From Firmicutes bacterium CAG:24053_14 (GTDB lineage Bacteria > Bacillota > Clostridia > Oscillospirales > Oscillospiraceae), in assembly GCA_001916715.1 (NCBI GenBank), contig MNSZ01000058.1, positions 77,335 to 141,334 of the forward strand: 64,000 nucleotides of DNA, in the 5' to 3' direction. The notes below the pieces were generated by a model, which was given only the letters and a program-made list of their open reading frames with translations, did not search any database and was not told the origin of the DNA. Made by a program: the position numbers and the translations under genes. Numbering within the stretch: the stretch's first letter is position 1; each line of letters opens with the position of its first letter. Below, piece by piece: positions 33,401-41,782 of this stretch.

Positions 33401-35820
33401 GCATAGCCAACTATGCCGCCGACCTCGGTGGAGGCCTGAATGATAACGGACGACCAGCAGTTTTCGATAGTGCAGCTGTTTGCTCTGCCGACTATGCCGC
33501 CGACCTCGTCATCGGCGAGCATCTCGCCGGCAACGCCGAGGTTTCTTATGGTGCTGCCCCAGCACTGGCCGAAAAGTCCGGCCATGTCGATGAAGTCTGA
33601 TACAAGATACAGTCCCGATACGGTGTATCCGCAGCCGTCAAAATTTCCGCGGAAATATGTAATGGTGGATATGCCCTGGTGGTTATTGAGCGTCGTGCCT
33701 ATGGGGACCCAGCCTGCGCCCTCGACGTCGATGCCCTGAGTCGTGATATTGACGTTATCGGTCAGATAGAAGTTTGCGTCCCTTGTGGAGTAGCCCTCCT
33801 GAACGTACTTCGACAAAAGTCCGAGCTCGTCGCCGGTGGATATACTGTAGTTTCCTCCGGCCAGAGCATCCGTTTTACTGTCGTACAGCTCCGTCATTGT
33901 CGCAGTGCATTTATAGATCACGTTATACGGATTATCGGTGCGATCGACCTCCTCGGGCTGCTCGCTTATGTATTCAAGACTCGAGGGATCGTTAAAATAT
34001 ATATGCGCCGGGAAGCTTCCGCGCAGACGGGCGATGCTGGCAGGAGACATGTCCTGCTTCCAGTGGCGCATGTTCTGATTTGCGCCGAGCGTATCGACCC
34101 AATAGTTGAGCGCGTTGAGAACCTTGAGCGTTTTCTGCCCGTTTATGTTCACGCTGTGCGTGAGAGTATAGTCTCCGTTTGTTACCTTAAAGGGAACGTT
34201 TATGCTGTAGTTTCCGACGCTCGGCGTTCCGGAGACGTCGGAGTTATCATTGCTGTAATAGCAATACTGGACGGTGCTGTTTACGGTCGATTCGCCGACT
34301 ATTGCACCGTACTTATGGTTATCCGTAGCCGTACCGTAGGCCGCGCAGTTATATATGCGCGCATTGTCCATATATCCGACGATCTCGCCTGTTGCCTTAT
34401 CGCCGTTTACGTTCATGCCCACCCAGCAGTTTGACACCGTGCCGGCACGCAGGAAGCCGACAATGCCGCCGGCATAGTCGTTTGCGGTTATGCCGCCGCC
34501 GACGCCGACGTTTTTGATGACGGCATTGGTGCTGTTGACATAGCCGAACAGGCCGGCAGGATCGTTGCACTTATTTATAATAAGCTCGTTTATGACAAAG
34601 CCCTGGCCGTCGAACACGCCCTTGAAGCTGTTGGTCTCGCTGTTGCCTATGGGCACCCAGCTTTCGCCCTTATAAAACGAGCCGTTTATTACTATGCTGA
34701 GGTCGCCTGTGAGGAAGAAGGTCGCGCCCTCGGTATTGTGACCCTCGTTTACGAATTTTGCGAGCATCTCAAGCTCTTTTACGTCGCCTATGCTGTAGCA
34801 TATGCCGGGCTGCGCATCCGACTGCGACTCATAGAGTGTTTCCATGGGGACACTGTCTTTATAAACAGGCGTTTCTGCCGAATAGCCGGGGTAAGCCTGA
34901 GAGGGATTGGGGTACTTTCCGCCCGTGCGTTCTATGCCTTCGGCGGTCGTATTCAAAACCCATTTGCGCCATTTCGCGCCGCCGTCGGCCGATGTCCATG
35001 CGTTGAGAAGCTCAACGAGATCGTCGCTCGTTACGCTGCCGACGGTTTTTTCCTTCTCCGTCAGGCAGACGGTGGGGCTGGATGAGAAGCGGAGCGTGTC
35101 AATGCTGCTGGCAGCATCCCTGCTGCCGACGCTGCCATTGTTATCCGCGCTGTTGTAGGCATAATAGGCACACTCGATCCGCGCATTGGCAACCCTGCCG
35201 GCGATAGCGCCGACATTGCCGGTGCCGCTTACGCTGCCGTAGTTTGCGCTGTTTATGATCTTGCCGCCCGTGACGATCGCGGCAAGGCCGCCGTTATTGC
35301 CGGTTCCGCCGACCTTGACGGCGCTCCAGCAGTTTACGATCTTGCCGGACAGCGTTGATGCTATGCCGGCCGCGTTTGCGCCGTTTGAAACGCCGTTAAC
35401 GCCGAGGTTCATGATAACGGCATTTGAACCCGCGTTTTTGAAAAGATATGTTATCAGACCCACGACCGCGTATCCGCAGCCGTCGAGCGTGCCTTCAAAG
35501 GCGTACTTATCCGTGCCGATACCGTTCCATGTATTGCGGCGCATATCGACATCGGCCTTCAAATAGAATGTAACACCCTTGGTGTTTCTGCCGGCTGCAA
35601 CATAGTCGGCAAGCGCTATGACATCGTCGTTATTGACGATCCTGTAGCACTGACCGGCAACAGCATCGCTGCTTGCCCTCAGAAGCTGCTCGACAGAGCC
35701 TGTGCATTCATAGCCGCTGCTGTCAACCGCCGCCGAAGCCTCCGGAGCATAGCAAAACAGTCCCAGAACCATGGTGAGGCACAAAAGCATGCTCAGCGCC
35801 CGTTTGAATCCGTTCTTCAT
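30472..35820 (-). CDS. giant secreted SLH-domain surface protein with four GLUG-type repeat units
   Basis: A 1782-residue protein. A signal peptide ends near residue 30 (EASAA). Four long repeat units, each roughly 270-330 residues, begin with a segment like LYDSKTDALAGGNYSI. They contain FDGQGY/FDGCGY, GLFG and GGIVG elements typical of GLUG repeats, plus INNCAAYG-type strands. A beta-helix-like region, an InlB/Flg_new-type segment (YEGYHLRGW) and a second small repeat follow. Three SLH domains end the protein (FTDVKPSDW, FTDISKSNYY, FSDV-like). It should sit on the cell surface as an adhesin or S-layer-associated protein. Its start has AAGGAGG. It is divergent from a two-component system that may control it. 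Confidence 0.9.
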   Translation of the reverse strand: MKNGFKRALSMLLCLTMVLGLFCYAPEASAAVDSSGYECTGSVEQLLRASSDAVAGQCYRIVNNDDVIALADYVAAGRNTKGVTFYLKADVDMRRNTWNGIGTDKYAFEGTLDGCGYAVVGLITYLFKNAGSNAVIMNLGVNGVSNGANAAGIASTLSGKIVNCWSAVKVGGTGNNGGLAAIVTGGKIINSANYGSVSGTGNVGAIAGRVANARIECAYYAYNSADNNGSVGSRDAASSIDTLRFSSSPTVCLTEKEKTVGSVTSDDLVELLNAWTSADGGAKWRKWVLNTTAEGIERTGGKYPNPSQAYPGYSAETPVYKDSVPMETLYESQSDAQPGICYSIGDVKELEMLAKFVNEGHNTEGATFFLTGDLSIVINGSFYKGESWVPIGNSETNSFKGVFDGQGFVINELIINKCNDPAGLFGYVNSTNAVIKNVGVGGGITANDYAGGIVGFLRAGTVSNCWVGMNVNGDKATGEIVGYMDNARIYNCAAYGTATDNHKYGAIVGESTVNSTVQYCYYSNDNSDVSGTPSVGNYSINVPFKVTNGDYTLTHSVNINGQKTLKVLNALNYWVDTLGANQNMRHWKQDMSPASIARLRGSFPAHIYFNDPSSLEYISEQPEEVDRTDNPYNVIYKCTATMTELYDSKTDALAGGNYSISTGDELGLLSKYVQEGYSTRDANFYLTDNVNITTQGIDVEGAGWVPIGTTLNNHQGISTITYFRGNFDGCGYTVSGLYLVSDFIDMAGLFGQCWGSTIRNLGVAGEMLADDEVGGIVGRANSCTIENCWSSVIIQASTEVGGIVGYAHNSTINNCAAYGPLYTTSDEGEKSGFVGRSNGSTFNNCYYLYGLIDDFYNKTDKDSVFNDCMYFKYDVDGTQKCTLKRAVTIDSYTGDDMLEALNAWVYKQDSELYCSWHTASSINEIPGANGYFPVLVNPKLSGTGADDGYCGDYEATNTMRALYSTRSDGVEGGCYSISNMDDLVAFRKYVNEGYKTKDIIFFMTHDIDMSLSYSAASGTSWTPVGTVKEPFKGIFDGQGYTLKYLYINSTADDQGFFGQVTGNSAVIKNLGISGSVTSKGVNSAAICADFNFGTIANCWSSCNVAGAANSGGIIGGGNMGTVINCTSYGAVNGASTYGAIAGAPVGTVLKYCYYLYGTCQQGYPSDKGVLYPKGTRTRNVSSALKMYVDAHPETNYCYWGIGDSEEYYLQGVTGFPVLISASDTKGDHDYKQYQAEFKDKKYFSVLAALKDANAAEGGGVVTLLINAQLKNREDIVFDDDITLNTADFSLIIMSNVSVKSMNQLLGTFIIKRGGLINLNGDKFIYSQPKADDSCNSAFYSKESLTIQTVATEDPTAYDLTFYSGEFIVNAALDSGNPHKIPGGSKLTIKERATLNVERNARIRTTGGAQIFDYGTIKIGNATLDRNKGSRIVGVLEDKSGTVTLPFIYYEGYHLRGWSANDELYAAGSSVEVSTATTFTASWAIGDRLDPYPGDDSYTDDGELVYEFKIHVIQAEGGKISPETMNVARGETLKFKVEASEGYYIKNVLVDGVSATLDDNGEYQFISVGEDHSITAMFARYTNTDYNSYVNRFTDVKPSDWCYNNIRFAYTMGLMQGTTATTFSPDDPTVRSQFITVLWRMSGSPTVPGDGCKFTDISKSNYYYEAVRWGVANGIINGFSETSFVPNGKLTREQLVTMLFRYAKNYAGDDVSKYDTTNILGYSDVLKISKGMTQPFQWAIGAGIITGTSSTTLTPQGTATRAQIAAILSRYCNQFVLKVPVIM

Positions 35821-35886
35821 CTTCCGTCCTCCTTGAGGATGTTATTGTATAGATATAAATATCCATAATCATTTTACACTTGAAAA

Positions 35887-35930
35887 ATGAGAAAATAATG
35901 AGAAAATTATTAGAGAAGGATTAGAGGGCA
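35887..35930 (+). promoter_or_regulatory. four tandem 11-bp boxes upstream of the response-regulator promoter
   Basis: ATGAGAAAATA, ATGAGAAAATT, ATTAGAGAAGG and ATTAGAGGGCA begin at 35887, 35898, 35909 and 35920, an exact 11-bp period. The last ends against the -35 at 35931. The pattern of a 7-bp core plus 4 bp matches known binding sites of OmpR/PhoB-type regulators. Confidence 0.65.
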
Positions 35931-35959
35931 TTGACAATATAATTAATCGCAAATAGAAT
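35931..35959 (+). promoter_or_regulatory. promoter of the two-component system
   Basis: A perfect TTGACA and TAGAAT are 17 bp apart. The leader before the start at 35986 is about 20 nt and contains GGGAGG. Confidence 0.75.
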
Positions 35960-35985
35960 AAGGAAAAAACGGGAGGATGAGAGAT

Positions 35986-36657
35986 ATGAGAACGCTTGTT
36001 GTTGAAGATGAAAAGCACCTTAACAGGATGATATCCGAGGCAATACTCGACGAGGGGTACAGCGTTGACTCCTGCTTCAACGGTCTTGAGGCGCTGGAGC
36101 TTTGCGAATGCGCGGAATACGACGTTATCGTGCTCGATATAATGATGCCGAAGATGGACGGCTTCGAGCTTGTGCGCAGGCTGCGCGCTGACGGCTGCAA
36201 AACGCCGGTGGTGTACCTTACATCGCGCGACAGCGTTTCCGACAAGGTGCGCGGACTTGAATCCGGCGGCGATTACTACATGGTAAAGCCCTTTGACTTT
36301 CGCGAGCTTATAGCCGTTATACATGTTATGGCGCGCAAAAGCGGCGACAATCACTCAAACATATACAAGCTTGCAGATCTCACTCTCGACATTGCGGCAA
36401 AGCAGGTCACGCGCGGCGGAAAAGTTATTGACCTGACCGCGAAGGAGTATGCGCTTCTTGAATTTATGATGCGCAACAAGGGCATGGTCCTCTCTCGTGA
36501 ACAGATCGAGAACAATCTCTGGAACTACAAATACGAGGGTGGCTCGAACGTCGTCAACGTATACATCGGCTACCTGCGTAAAAAAATCGACGAGGGCTTT
36601 GACAAGAAGCTTATACACACCGTTTGGGGCATCGGCTGGGTGCTCAGGGAGGACTGA
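35986..36657 (+). CDS. OmpR/PhoB-family response regulator
   Basis: A 223-residue regulator with a receiver domain (phospho-acceptor D51 in VLDIMMPK, T79, K101 in MVKPFD) and a winged-helix effector domain from about 125. The usual GADDY segment is changed to SGGDYY. An ATG at 35977 is in frame, but it abuts the GGGAGG site, so 35986, with nine bases of spacing, is preferred. Four 11-bp boxes at its promoter suggest autoregulation. The divergent 1782-residue surface protein is a likely target (inference). Confidence 0.9.
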   Translation: MRTLVVEDEKHLNRMISEAILDEGYSVDSCFNGLEALELCECAEYDVIVLDIMMPKMDGFELVRRLRADGCKTPVVYLTSRDSVSDKVRGLESGGDYYMVKPFDFRELIAVIHVMARKSGDNHSNIYKLADLTLDIAAKQVTRGGKVIDLTAKEYALLEFMMRNKGMVLSREQIENNLWNYKYEGGSNVVNVYIGYLRKKIDEGFDKKLIHTVWGIGWVLRED

Positions 36658-36659
36658 GG

Positions 36660-37991
36660 ATGTCTGCAAAGCTCAGGCTGACGGTTTGGATAGCAGCAAT
36701 GATGCTGATCCTGTGTGCCATCATGCTGTTTTTCATCATCTGGGTCGATCGCACAGGGCTTGTAAACGATTCGCCCGAGCGGCTTGTTGAAACGGTCTCT
36801 CACAACGAGGAAAAATTTGAGGCCGAGCACAGCGATATTGCCTGGGACGACGTTGATTTTTATATCCGCGGAGTTTACTGCGCGTTTTACGACGAAACGG
36901 GAAAGCTTCTTCGCGGCGTCACGGTCGATGGGCTTAATCCCTCGGATATTCCGTTTGACGAATACGTAGTCCAAAGCATTCCGCTTGACGGCGACGAGTT
37001 TTTTGTATACGATGCGCAGCTTGTGACCCGTGACGGGCAGCCGATCTGGATACGCGGCATTGCCCCCGGAACCGACGACTACGGCGCGGCGCACACCGTC
37101 ATTATAATGACCGCCATGCTGCTGCCGGTGATACTTATAATCAGCATAATCGGCGGCTGGATAATCTCAAAGCAGGCCTTTGCGCCGGTCGTGAAAATAA
37201 CTCAGACGGCAAACTCGATAAGCGACGGCAACGACCTCACCGAGCGCATAGCGCTGCACAGCGGCCCATCGGAGCTTATCGCGCTTTCAAACACCTTTGA
37301 CGGCATGTTTGACAGGCTCGAGCGCTCGTTTTCCGCGGAAAAGCAGTTTACCTCCGACGCTTCTCACGAGCTGAGGACACCGATAACCGTCATAAGAGCA
37401 AGCTGCGACCGAGCAAAGCGCAAGGACGTAACGCGCGAGGATTTCCTGCGAACGCTTGATGTTATCGACGAGCAGGCAGACAACATGTCCTTGCTCGTAA
37501 ACCATCTGCTGAGCCTTACACGGCTCCAGCAGGGTACGGAGCGCTATCCCCTTGCCGAGGGCGACGTGTCGGAGCTTGTGTGCGAGGTATGCGAGGACTA
37601 TATGCCCGAGGACAGGCGCGGCATAAGCCTGCACACGGATATCGCGGACGGAATATGCGCGCGCTACAATGCGCAGCTGTTTGCAAGCCTTGTGCAGAAC
37701 CTTTTGCAGAACGCATACCGCTACGGCAACGAGGGCGGCAACATATGGCTTACGCTTCGGCGCGCAGACGGCAGGATGAAACTCACCGTGCGCGACGACG
37801 GCATAGGCATTGCTCCCGATGAGCAGGATAAGATATGGCAGCGCTTCTGGCAGGCCGACGCTTCGCGGAGTGAAAACTCCGGCAGCGGTCTCGGACTTCC
37901 GCTCGTAAAGGAAATTGCCGAGCTGCACGGCGGCTCGGTTAGCGTTGAATCCGCTCCAGGCTCGGGCAGCTGCTTCACGGTAATAATTTGA
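36660..37991 (+). CDS. sensor histidine kinase
   Basis: A 443-residue kinase starting 2 bp after the regulator stop. Membrane helices at about 8-28 and 146-169 flank an extracytoplasmic sensor of about 115 residues rich in Asp and Glu. HAMP (about 170-222), H236 in SHELRTP, N box NLLQNAYRYG, G1 DDGIGI and G2 GSGLGLPL are all present. The frame extends upstream to 36624, but GGGAGG before 36660 fixes the start there. The acidic sensor could bind cations or cationic peptides (inference). Confidence 0.9.
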   Translation: MSAKLRLTVWIAAMMLILCAIMLFFIIWVDRTGLVNDSPERLVETVSHNEEKFEAEHSDIAWDDVDFYIRGVYCAFYDETGKLLRGVTVDGLNPSDIPFDEYVVQSIPLDGDEFFVYDAQLVTRDGQPIWIRGIAPGTDDYGAAHTVIIMTAMLLPVILIISIIGGWIISKQAFAPVVKITQTANSISDGNDLTERIALHSGPSELIALSNTFDGMFDRLERSFSAEKQFTSDASHELRTPITVIRASCDRAKRKDVTREDFLRTLDVIDEQADNMSLLVNHLLSLTRLQQGTERYPLAEGDVSELVCEVCEDYMPEDRRGISLHTDIADGICARYNAQLFASLVQNLLQNAYRYGNEGGNIWLTLRRADGRMKLTVRDDGIGIAPDEQDKIWQRFWQADASRSENSGSGLGLPLVKEIAELHGGSVSVESAPGSGSCFTVII

Positions 37992-38000
37992 TAAAATACA

Positions 38001-38038
38001 AAGACAGAGAATAGCCAATTTGGACTATTCTCTGTCTT
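38001..38038. terminator. terminator between the kinase gene and a small convergent gene
   Basis: AAGACAGAGAATAG and CTATTCTCTGTCTT form a perfect 14-bp stem. The 3' end of the small minus-strand gene lies inside the hairpin. Confidence 0.75.
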
Positions 38039-38255
38039 CGTTTTCCTTGTTCTTCTGGTTCCTGATCTCATTCACGATTACCTGCGCCGCACCAACGATA
38101 ACTCCGGTCAGCACGATTATCGCGCCATAGATAGGATAAATGTAGCTCTGTTCAACACCGCCGCCAAGCGCATGGGTAAACAGCATGCTCACGAGTCCAC
38201 CGCCGCCTATAAGAAATATTGCCATCAGCAGCATTGCTATCAGCGCCTTTTTCAT
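38025..38255 (-). CDS. small two-helix membrane protein
   Basis: A 76-residue protein with two hydrophobic helices (about 5-27 and 38-61) and a charged Asn/Lys/Glu tail. I recognise no family. AAGGAGG before 38255 decides the start; longer forms in the frame are unlikely. It is convergent with the histidine kinase gene, and its last codons lie in the shared terminator hairpin. No function can be given. Confidence 0.65.
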   Translation of the reverse strand: MKKALIAMLLMAIFLIGGGGLVSMLFTHALGGGVEQSYIYPIYGAIIVLTGVIVGAAQVIVNEIRNQKNKENEDRE

Positions 38256-38384
38256 GTTGCCCTCCTTATAATGCATATATATTTCCTGCACTTTGCATTA
38301 ATATTTTATCACTCATACGTTCAACAAGAAATTATGAGATATTTAAAATTTTAGCTCTCAGATTTGTGGATAATATACGATTTT

Positions 38385-39128
38385 TTAAATATACCACGCT
38401 CTGCTGTCGTACGGGCAGAAGCGATACGCAAGGCCGGGGGCGAGCTTATCGCCGTTGCGGCACAGCAGCTCGTCAACGCGGACAAACTCAAAGCCCTGCT
38501 CTGTGAGCGTGTCGATCGCGCGCAAAACTGCCGGGACCGTAGCGTCCTTTGTGTCGTGCAGGAGGATTATATCCCCGTCGCGCGCATGGTCGAGAAACCA
38601 GTTGTAGATATACTCCTCGTCGATATGCACCCAGTCGCGCGGCGAGGCAGACCATAGAATGGCAATACTGTCGATCTTATTGAGCATGGCACCTGTGTAA
38701 TAGCCGTATGGCGGACGCAGAAATCGTGGATACTCACCCGTTATGCTCTCTATAAGCTTATTCGTGCGGTCGATCTCCTCGGCTATCTCTTCATCGGTGT
38801 GCTCAAAAAAGCTTATGTGCGACCATGTGTGGCAGCCGATGAGGTGGCCGTCGTCATGCATGGTCTTGACTATCTCCGGGCGCTTTTCGACCTTGCTGCC
38901 CATAAGAAAGAAGCTGGCTTTCACATTGCGCTCGCGCAGTCCGTCAAGAAGCTGCTGCGTGTGCTTGCCGGGGCCGTCGTCAAAAGTGAGCGCTATCTGC
39001 TTTTTCGACTGCGAAACGTGCTCTGCCGAATAGGTCTTTGCATAGGGTGTAAGCAGAAACGACACAAGGCCGAAAACAAGAATAACTGCTATTATGCCTG
39101 CCGACGCGCCGAAAAGACGCTTTTTCAT
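38385..39128 (-). CDS. polysaccharide deacetylase (NodB domain)
   Basis: A 247-residue protein with an N-terminal anchor (about 6-28) and an extracytoplasmic NodB domain. The motifs are TFDDGP (catalytic base Asp and metal Asp), HTWSH (metal His pair), RPPYG and LLHDTK. All key residues are intact, so it is probably an active N- or O-deacetylase of peptidoglycan or another glycan. It overlaps the malic enzyme gene by 4 bp, which looks like operon packing rather than a pathway link. The 38256-38384 gap shows no recognisable feature. Confidence 0.88.
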   Translation of the reverse strand: MKKRLFGASAGIIAVILVFGLVSFLLTPYAKTYSAEHVSQSKKQIALTFDDGPGKHTQQLLDGLRERNVKASFFLMGSKVEKRPEIVKTMHDDGHLIGCHTWSHISFFEHTDEEIAEEIDRTNKLIESITGEYPRFLRPPYGYYTGAMLNKIDSIAILWSASPRDWVHIDEEYIYNWFLDHARDGDIILLHDTKDATVPAVLRAIDTLTEQGFEFVRVDELLCRNGDKLAPGLAYRFCPYDSRAWYI

Positions 39129-40297
39129 ATTCTTGCGACTCCGCTTTTTATCGCGGCGGCCTTGACGGCGGCGGCAACGGTCTCGCCCACGCCCTCGTCA
39201 AATGCCTGCGGCAGGATATTATCGCAGGAGAGCTTATCCTCGCCTACCATACCTGCAAGAGCATGCGCAGCGGCGATCTTCATCTCGTCGTTTATATCAA
39301 ATGCACGGGCATCCAGCGCGCCGCGGAATATGCCGGGGAACGCAAGGACGTTGTTGATCTGATTTGGATAATCGCTGCGGCCCGTGCTGACGATCGCTGC
39401 GCCGGCGCGCTTTGCTTCATCGGGGAATATCTCCGGCGTGGGGTTTGCGCAGGCAAACACTATCGCGTCGTGTGCCATAGTCCGCACCATGTCGGAGGTC
39501 AAGACTCCGGGGGCGGATACTCCGATGAACACGTCCGCGCCCTTGATAACGTCGGCAAGACTTCCCTTTTCACAGGCATGATTTGTCGTTTCCGCTATCT
39601 CCTGCTTTGCAGGGTTAAGGCCGGGGCGGCCGTTATATATGGCGCCGGTTCTGTCGGTCATGACTACATTTCCCGCACCGACGGAAACAAGCAGCTTTAT
39701 GATAGCTATTCCGGCAGCTCCTGCGCCGGAGGTTACGATCTTCACGTCCTCAAGACGCTTGCCGACGACCTTCAGCGCGTTCATAAGTCCGGCCAGCATT
39801 ATGACCGCCGTTCCGTGCTGGTCATCGTGGAAAACGGGGATATCGCAGCGCTCCCTGAGCTTGCGCTCTATCTCAAAGCAGCGCGGAGCGGAGATATCCT
39901 CAAGGTTCACGCCGCCAAACGAGCCTGCAAGCAGCGCGACGGTGTTTACGATCTCGTCAACATCCTTGCTGCGAATGCACAATGGAATGGCATCGACGCC
40001 GCCGAATTCCTTAAACAGCAGGCACTTTCCCTCCATGACCGGCATTCCGGCCTCGGGGCCTATATCGCCGAGTCCGAGAACGGCCGTTCCGTCGGTGACA
40101 ACGGCGACGGTGTTCCAGCGACGGGTAAGCTCATAGCTTTTGTTTACATCCTTTTGTATCTCAAGGCAGGGTGCGGCAACGCCGGGTGTGTAGGCAAGGC
40201 TGAGCGACTGGCGATCATTTGCCTTCGTACGCGAGGCGACCTCGATCTTGCCCTTGAGTTCATAGTGCAATTCAAGCGATTTCTTTGCGTAGTCCAT
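39125..40297 (-). CDS. malic enzyme (oxaloacetate-decarboxylating malate dehydrogenase)
   Basis: A 390-residue enzyme that converts malate to pyruvate and CO2 with reduction of NAD(P). The opening YAKKSLELHYELKGKIE is that of short bacterial malic enzymes. The malic N-domain has the catalytic Tyr and Lys region (YTPGVAAPC) and metal residues in FHDDQHGTA. The Rossmann domain has VTSGAGAAGIAI. Its start overlaps the fumarase beta stop by one base. With fumarase it would link fumarate to pyruvate. Cofactor preference cannot be decided. Confidence 0.92.
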   Translation of the reverse strand: MDYAKKSLELHYELKGKIEVASRTKANDRQSLSLAYTPGVAAPCLEIQKDVNKSYELTRRWNTVAVVTDGTAVLGLGDIGPEAGMPVMEGKCLLFKEFGGVDAIPLCIRSKDVDEIVNTVALLAGSFGGVNLEDISAPRCFEIERKLRERCDIPVFHDDQHGTAVIMLAGLMNALKVVGKRLEDVKIVTSGAGAAGIAIIKLLVSVGAGNVVMTDRTGAIYNGRPGLNPAKQEIAETTNHACEKGSLADVIKGADVFIGVSAPGVLTSDMVRTMAHDAIVFACANPTPEIFPDEAKRAGAAIVSTGRSDYPNQINNVLAFPGIFRGALDARAFDINDEMKIAAAHALAGMVGEDKLSCDNILPQAFDEGVGETVAAAVKAAAIKSGVARI

Positions 40298-40860
40298 TAT
40301 TTTTCTACCTCTTTTAAATACTGCTCTCTTCCGAGCTTATACAAATCATTGCCCTGACTGTCGATCGCGACGGTAAGCGGCATATCCTTAACCGTAAGTC
40401 TGCGCACGGCCTCGCAGCCGAGATCTGCCCAACACACAAGCTCGGCCTGCTCAATTGACGCTGCCATAAGCGCTCCGGCTCCGCCGATCGCCGCAAGGTA
40501 CACTGCTCCGTTTTTGATCATTGATTTTACCACCGCATCGCTGCGGTTGCCTTTGCCTATCATTATTTTAAGCCCGGCGTCCAACAGGCGCGGCGAGTAT
40601 GCGTCCATTCTTCCGGATGTGGTCGGCCCTGCCGAGCCTATGCAGCAGCCGTCATGCTCCGGGGTCGGGCCGACATAGTATATCGCGCTGCCGCTTAGCT
40701 CAAACGGCGCAGGCTCGCCGTTATCAAAGCACTCGCATATGCGCTTGTGTGCCGCGTCGCGCGCGGTGTACACTGTGCCTGACAGCAGCACGCTGTCGCC
40801 GGCGCAAAGCTTTTTCAGTTCCTCCTCGGAGGCCGGAACGCTTATTTTGTATTCCATCAT
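40297..40860 (-). CDS. class I fumarate hydratase, beta (C-terminal) subunit
   Basis: The 187-residue beta part of the two-subunit iron-sulfur fumarase. It contains GPTTSGRMD and MIGKGNRSDAV, typical of the family. Start choice is uncertain: ATG at 40860 or 40857 after GAGGTG, or a GTG at 40869. All lie at or within the end of the alpha gene. Class I two-subunit hydratases include tartrate dehydratases, but the neighbouring malic enzyme favours fumarase. Confidence 0.88.
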   Translation of the reverse strand: MMEYKISVPASEEELKKLCAGDSVLLSGTVYTARDAAHKRICECFDNGEPAPFELSGSAIYYVGPTPEHDGCCIGSAGPTTSGRMDAYSPRLLDAGLKIMIGKGNRSDAVVKSMIKNGAVYLAAIGGAGALMAASIEQAELVCWADLGCEAVRRLTVKDMPLTVAIDSQGNDLYKLGREQYLKEVEK

Positions 40861-40865
40861 GCACC

Positions 40866-41705
40866 TCACAGACTTGCGCTTGCACGCCGCGTCGCGTGGC
40901 AGCTTATATTAACCGCCACCGGAAGCCCGGCAACGTGGGTCGGCATCGCTTCTATCAGCACCGCGAGCGCCGTCGTTTTTCCGCCGAAGCCCTGCGGCCC
41001 TATGCCGAGGGCGTTTATTTTATCCAACAGCTCACGCTCGAGCGCGGCATAGTATTCGTCGGGGTTCGGCTCATTGACCGGGCGCAGCAGCGCATGCTTT
41101 GCAAGGCAGGCTGCCTTATCAAAGCTGCCGCCGATGCCGACGCCGACGATTATCGGCGGACACGGGTTTGCTCCGGCTTTCTCAACGGTATCAAGCACGA
41201 AATTCCTCACACCCTCAACGCCGTCGGCAGGCTTGAGCATTTTAAGCGCGCTCATATTCTCGCTTCCGAAGCCCTTGGGCATGACGGTTATGCGCATTTT
41301 ATCGCCGCGCGTGAGCTTAACTGTCACAAGCGCAGGGGTGTTATCGCCGGTATTTACCCTGCGCAGCGGATCACATACGACGCTTTTGCGCAGATAGCCC
41401 TCACCGTAACCGCGGCGCACGCCGTTATTGACGGCCTGTTCAAAATCGCCCTCAATGTGTACGTCCTGCCCCAGCTCAACGAACACGCAGGCCATGCCGG
41501 TATCCTGGCAGACCGGCAGCGTTTTTTCAGATGCTATTCGCACATTGTCGCCCAGCAGCGAGAGGATGCGCTTGGCTCCGTCCCACGGCTCTGCCTTTTC
41601 GGCCCTTTCTATTGCGTTTATAACGTCGGGCGGAAGCCGGAGGTTTGCCTCGATGCACAGCCTCGCGACGGTGTCTTCGATCACTTTTGCGTCTATATTT
41701 CTCAT
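40866..41705 (-). CDS. class I fumarate hydratase, alpha (N-terminal) subunit
   Basis: A 279-residue, oxygen-sensitive 4Fe-4S subunit that hydrates fumarate to malate. Cluster cysteines are visible in PVCQDTGM, NPCPPI and AACLAKHA. The GFGSENMSALKML and IGPQGFGGKTTAL motifs are intact. The ATG at 41705 follows GGAGA; an ATG four codons upstream is weaker. Its promoter overlaps the terminator of an upstream RNA candidate. The gene leads an operon with the beta subunit, malic enzyme and a deacetylase. Confidence 0.9.
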   Translation of the reverse strand: MRNIDAKVIEDTVARLCIEANLRLPPDVINAIERAEKAEPWDGAKRILSLLGDNVRIASEKTLPVCQDTGMACVFVELGQDVHIEGDFEQAVNNGVRRGYGEGYLRKSVVCDPLRRVNTGDNTPALVTVKLTRGDKMRITVMPKGFGSENMSALKMLKPADGVEGVRNFVLDTVEKAGANPCPPIIVGVGIGGSFDKAACLAKHALLRPVNEPNPDEYYAALERELLDKINALGIGPQGFGGKTTALAVLIEAMPTHVAGLPVAVNISCHATRRASASL

Positions 41706-41734
41706 ATCGTTCTCCATGTTTTTATCTCACGGCA

Positions 41735-41763
41735 ATTATAAGCAAAAATAAAGCGAGCGTCAA
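41735..41763 (-). promoter_or_regulatory. promoter of the fumarase-malic enzyme operon
   Basis: On the minus strand TTGACG and TATAAT are 17 bp apart. The -35 lies in the loop and the spacer in the 3' arm of the terminator hairpin at 41745-41782. Confidence 0.7.
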
Positions 41764-41782
41764 CCGACTCTCGCTTTATTTT
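41745..41782 (-). terminator. terminator of the structured-RNA candidate
   Basis: AAAATAAAGCGAG and CTCGCTTTATTTT form a perfect 13-bp stem with a 12-base loop, ending in a T-run on the minus strand. Confidence 0.75.
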
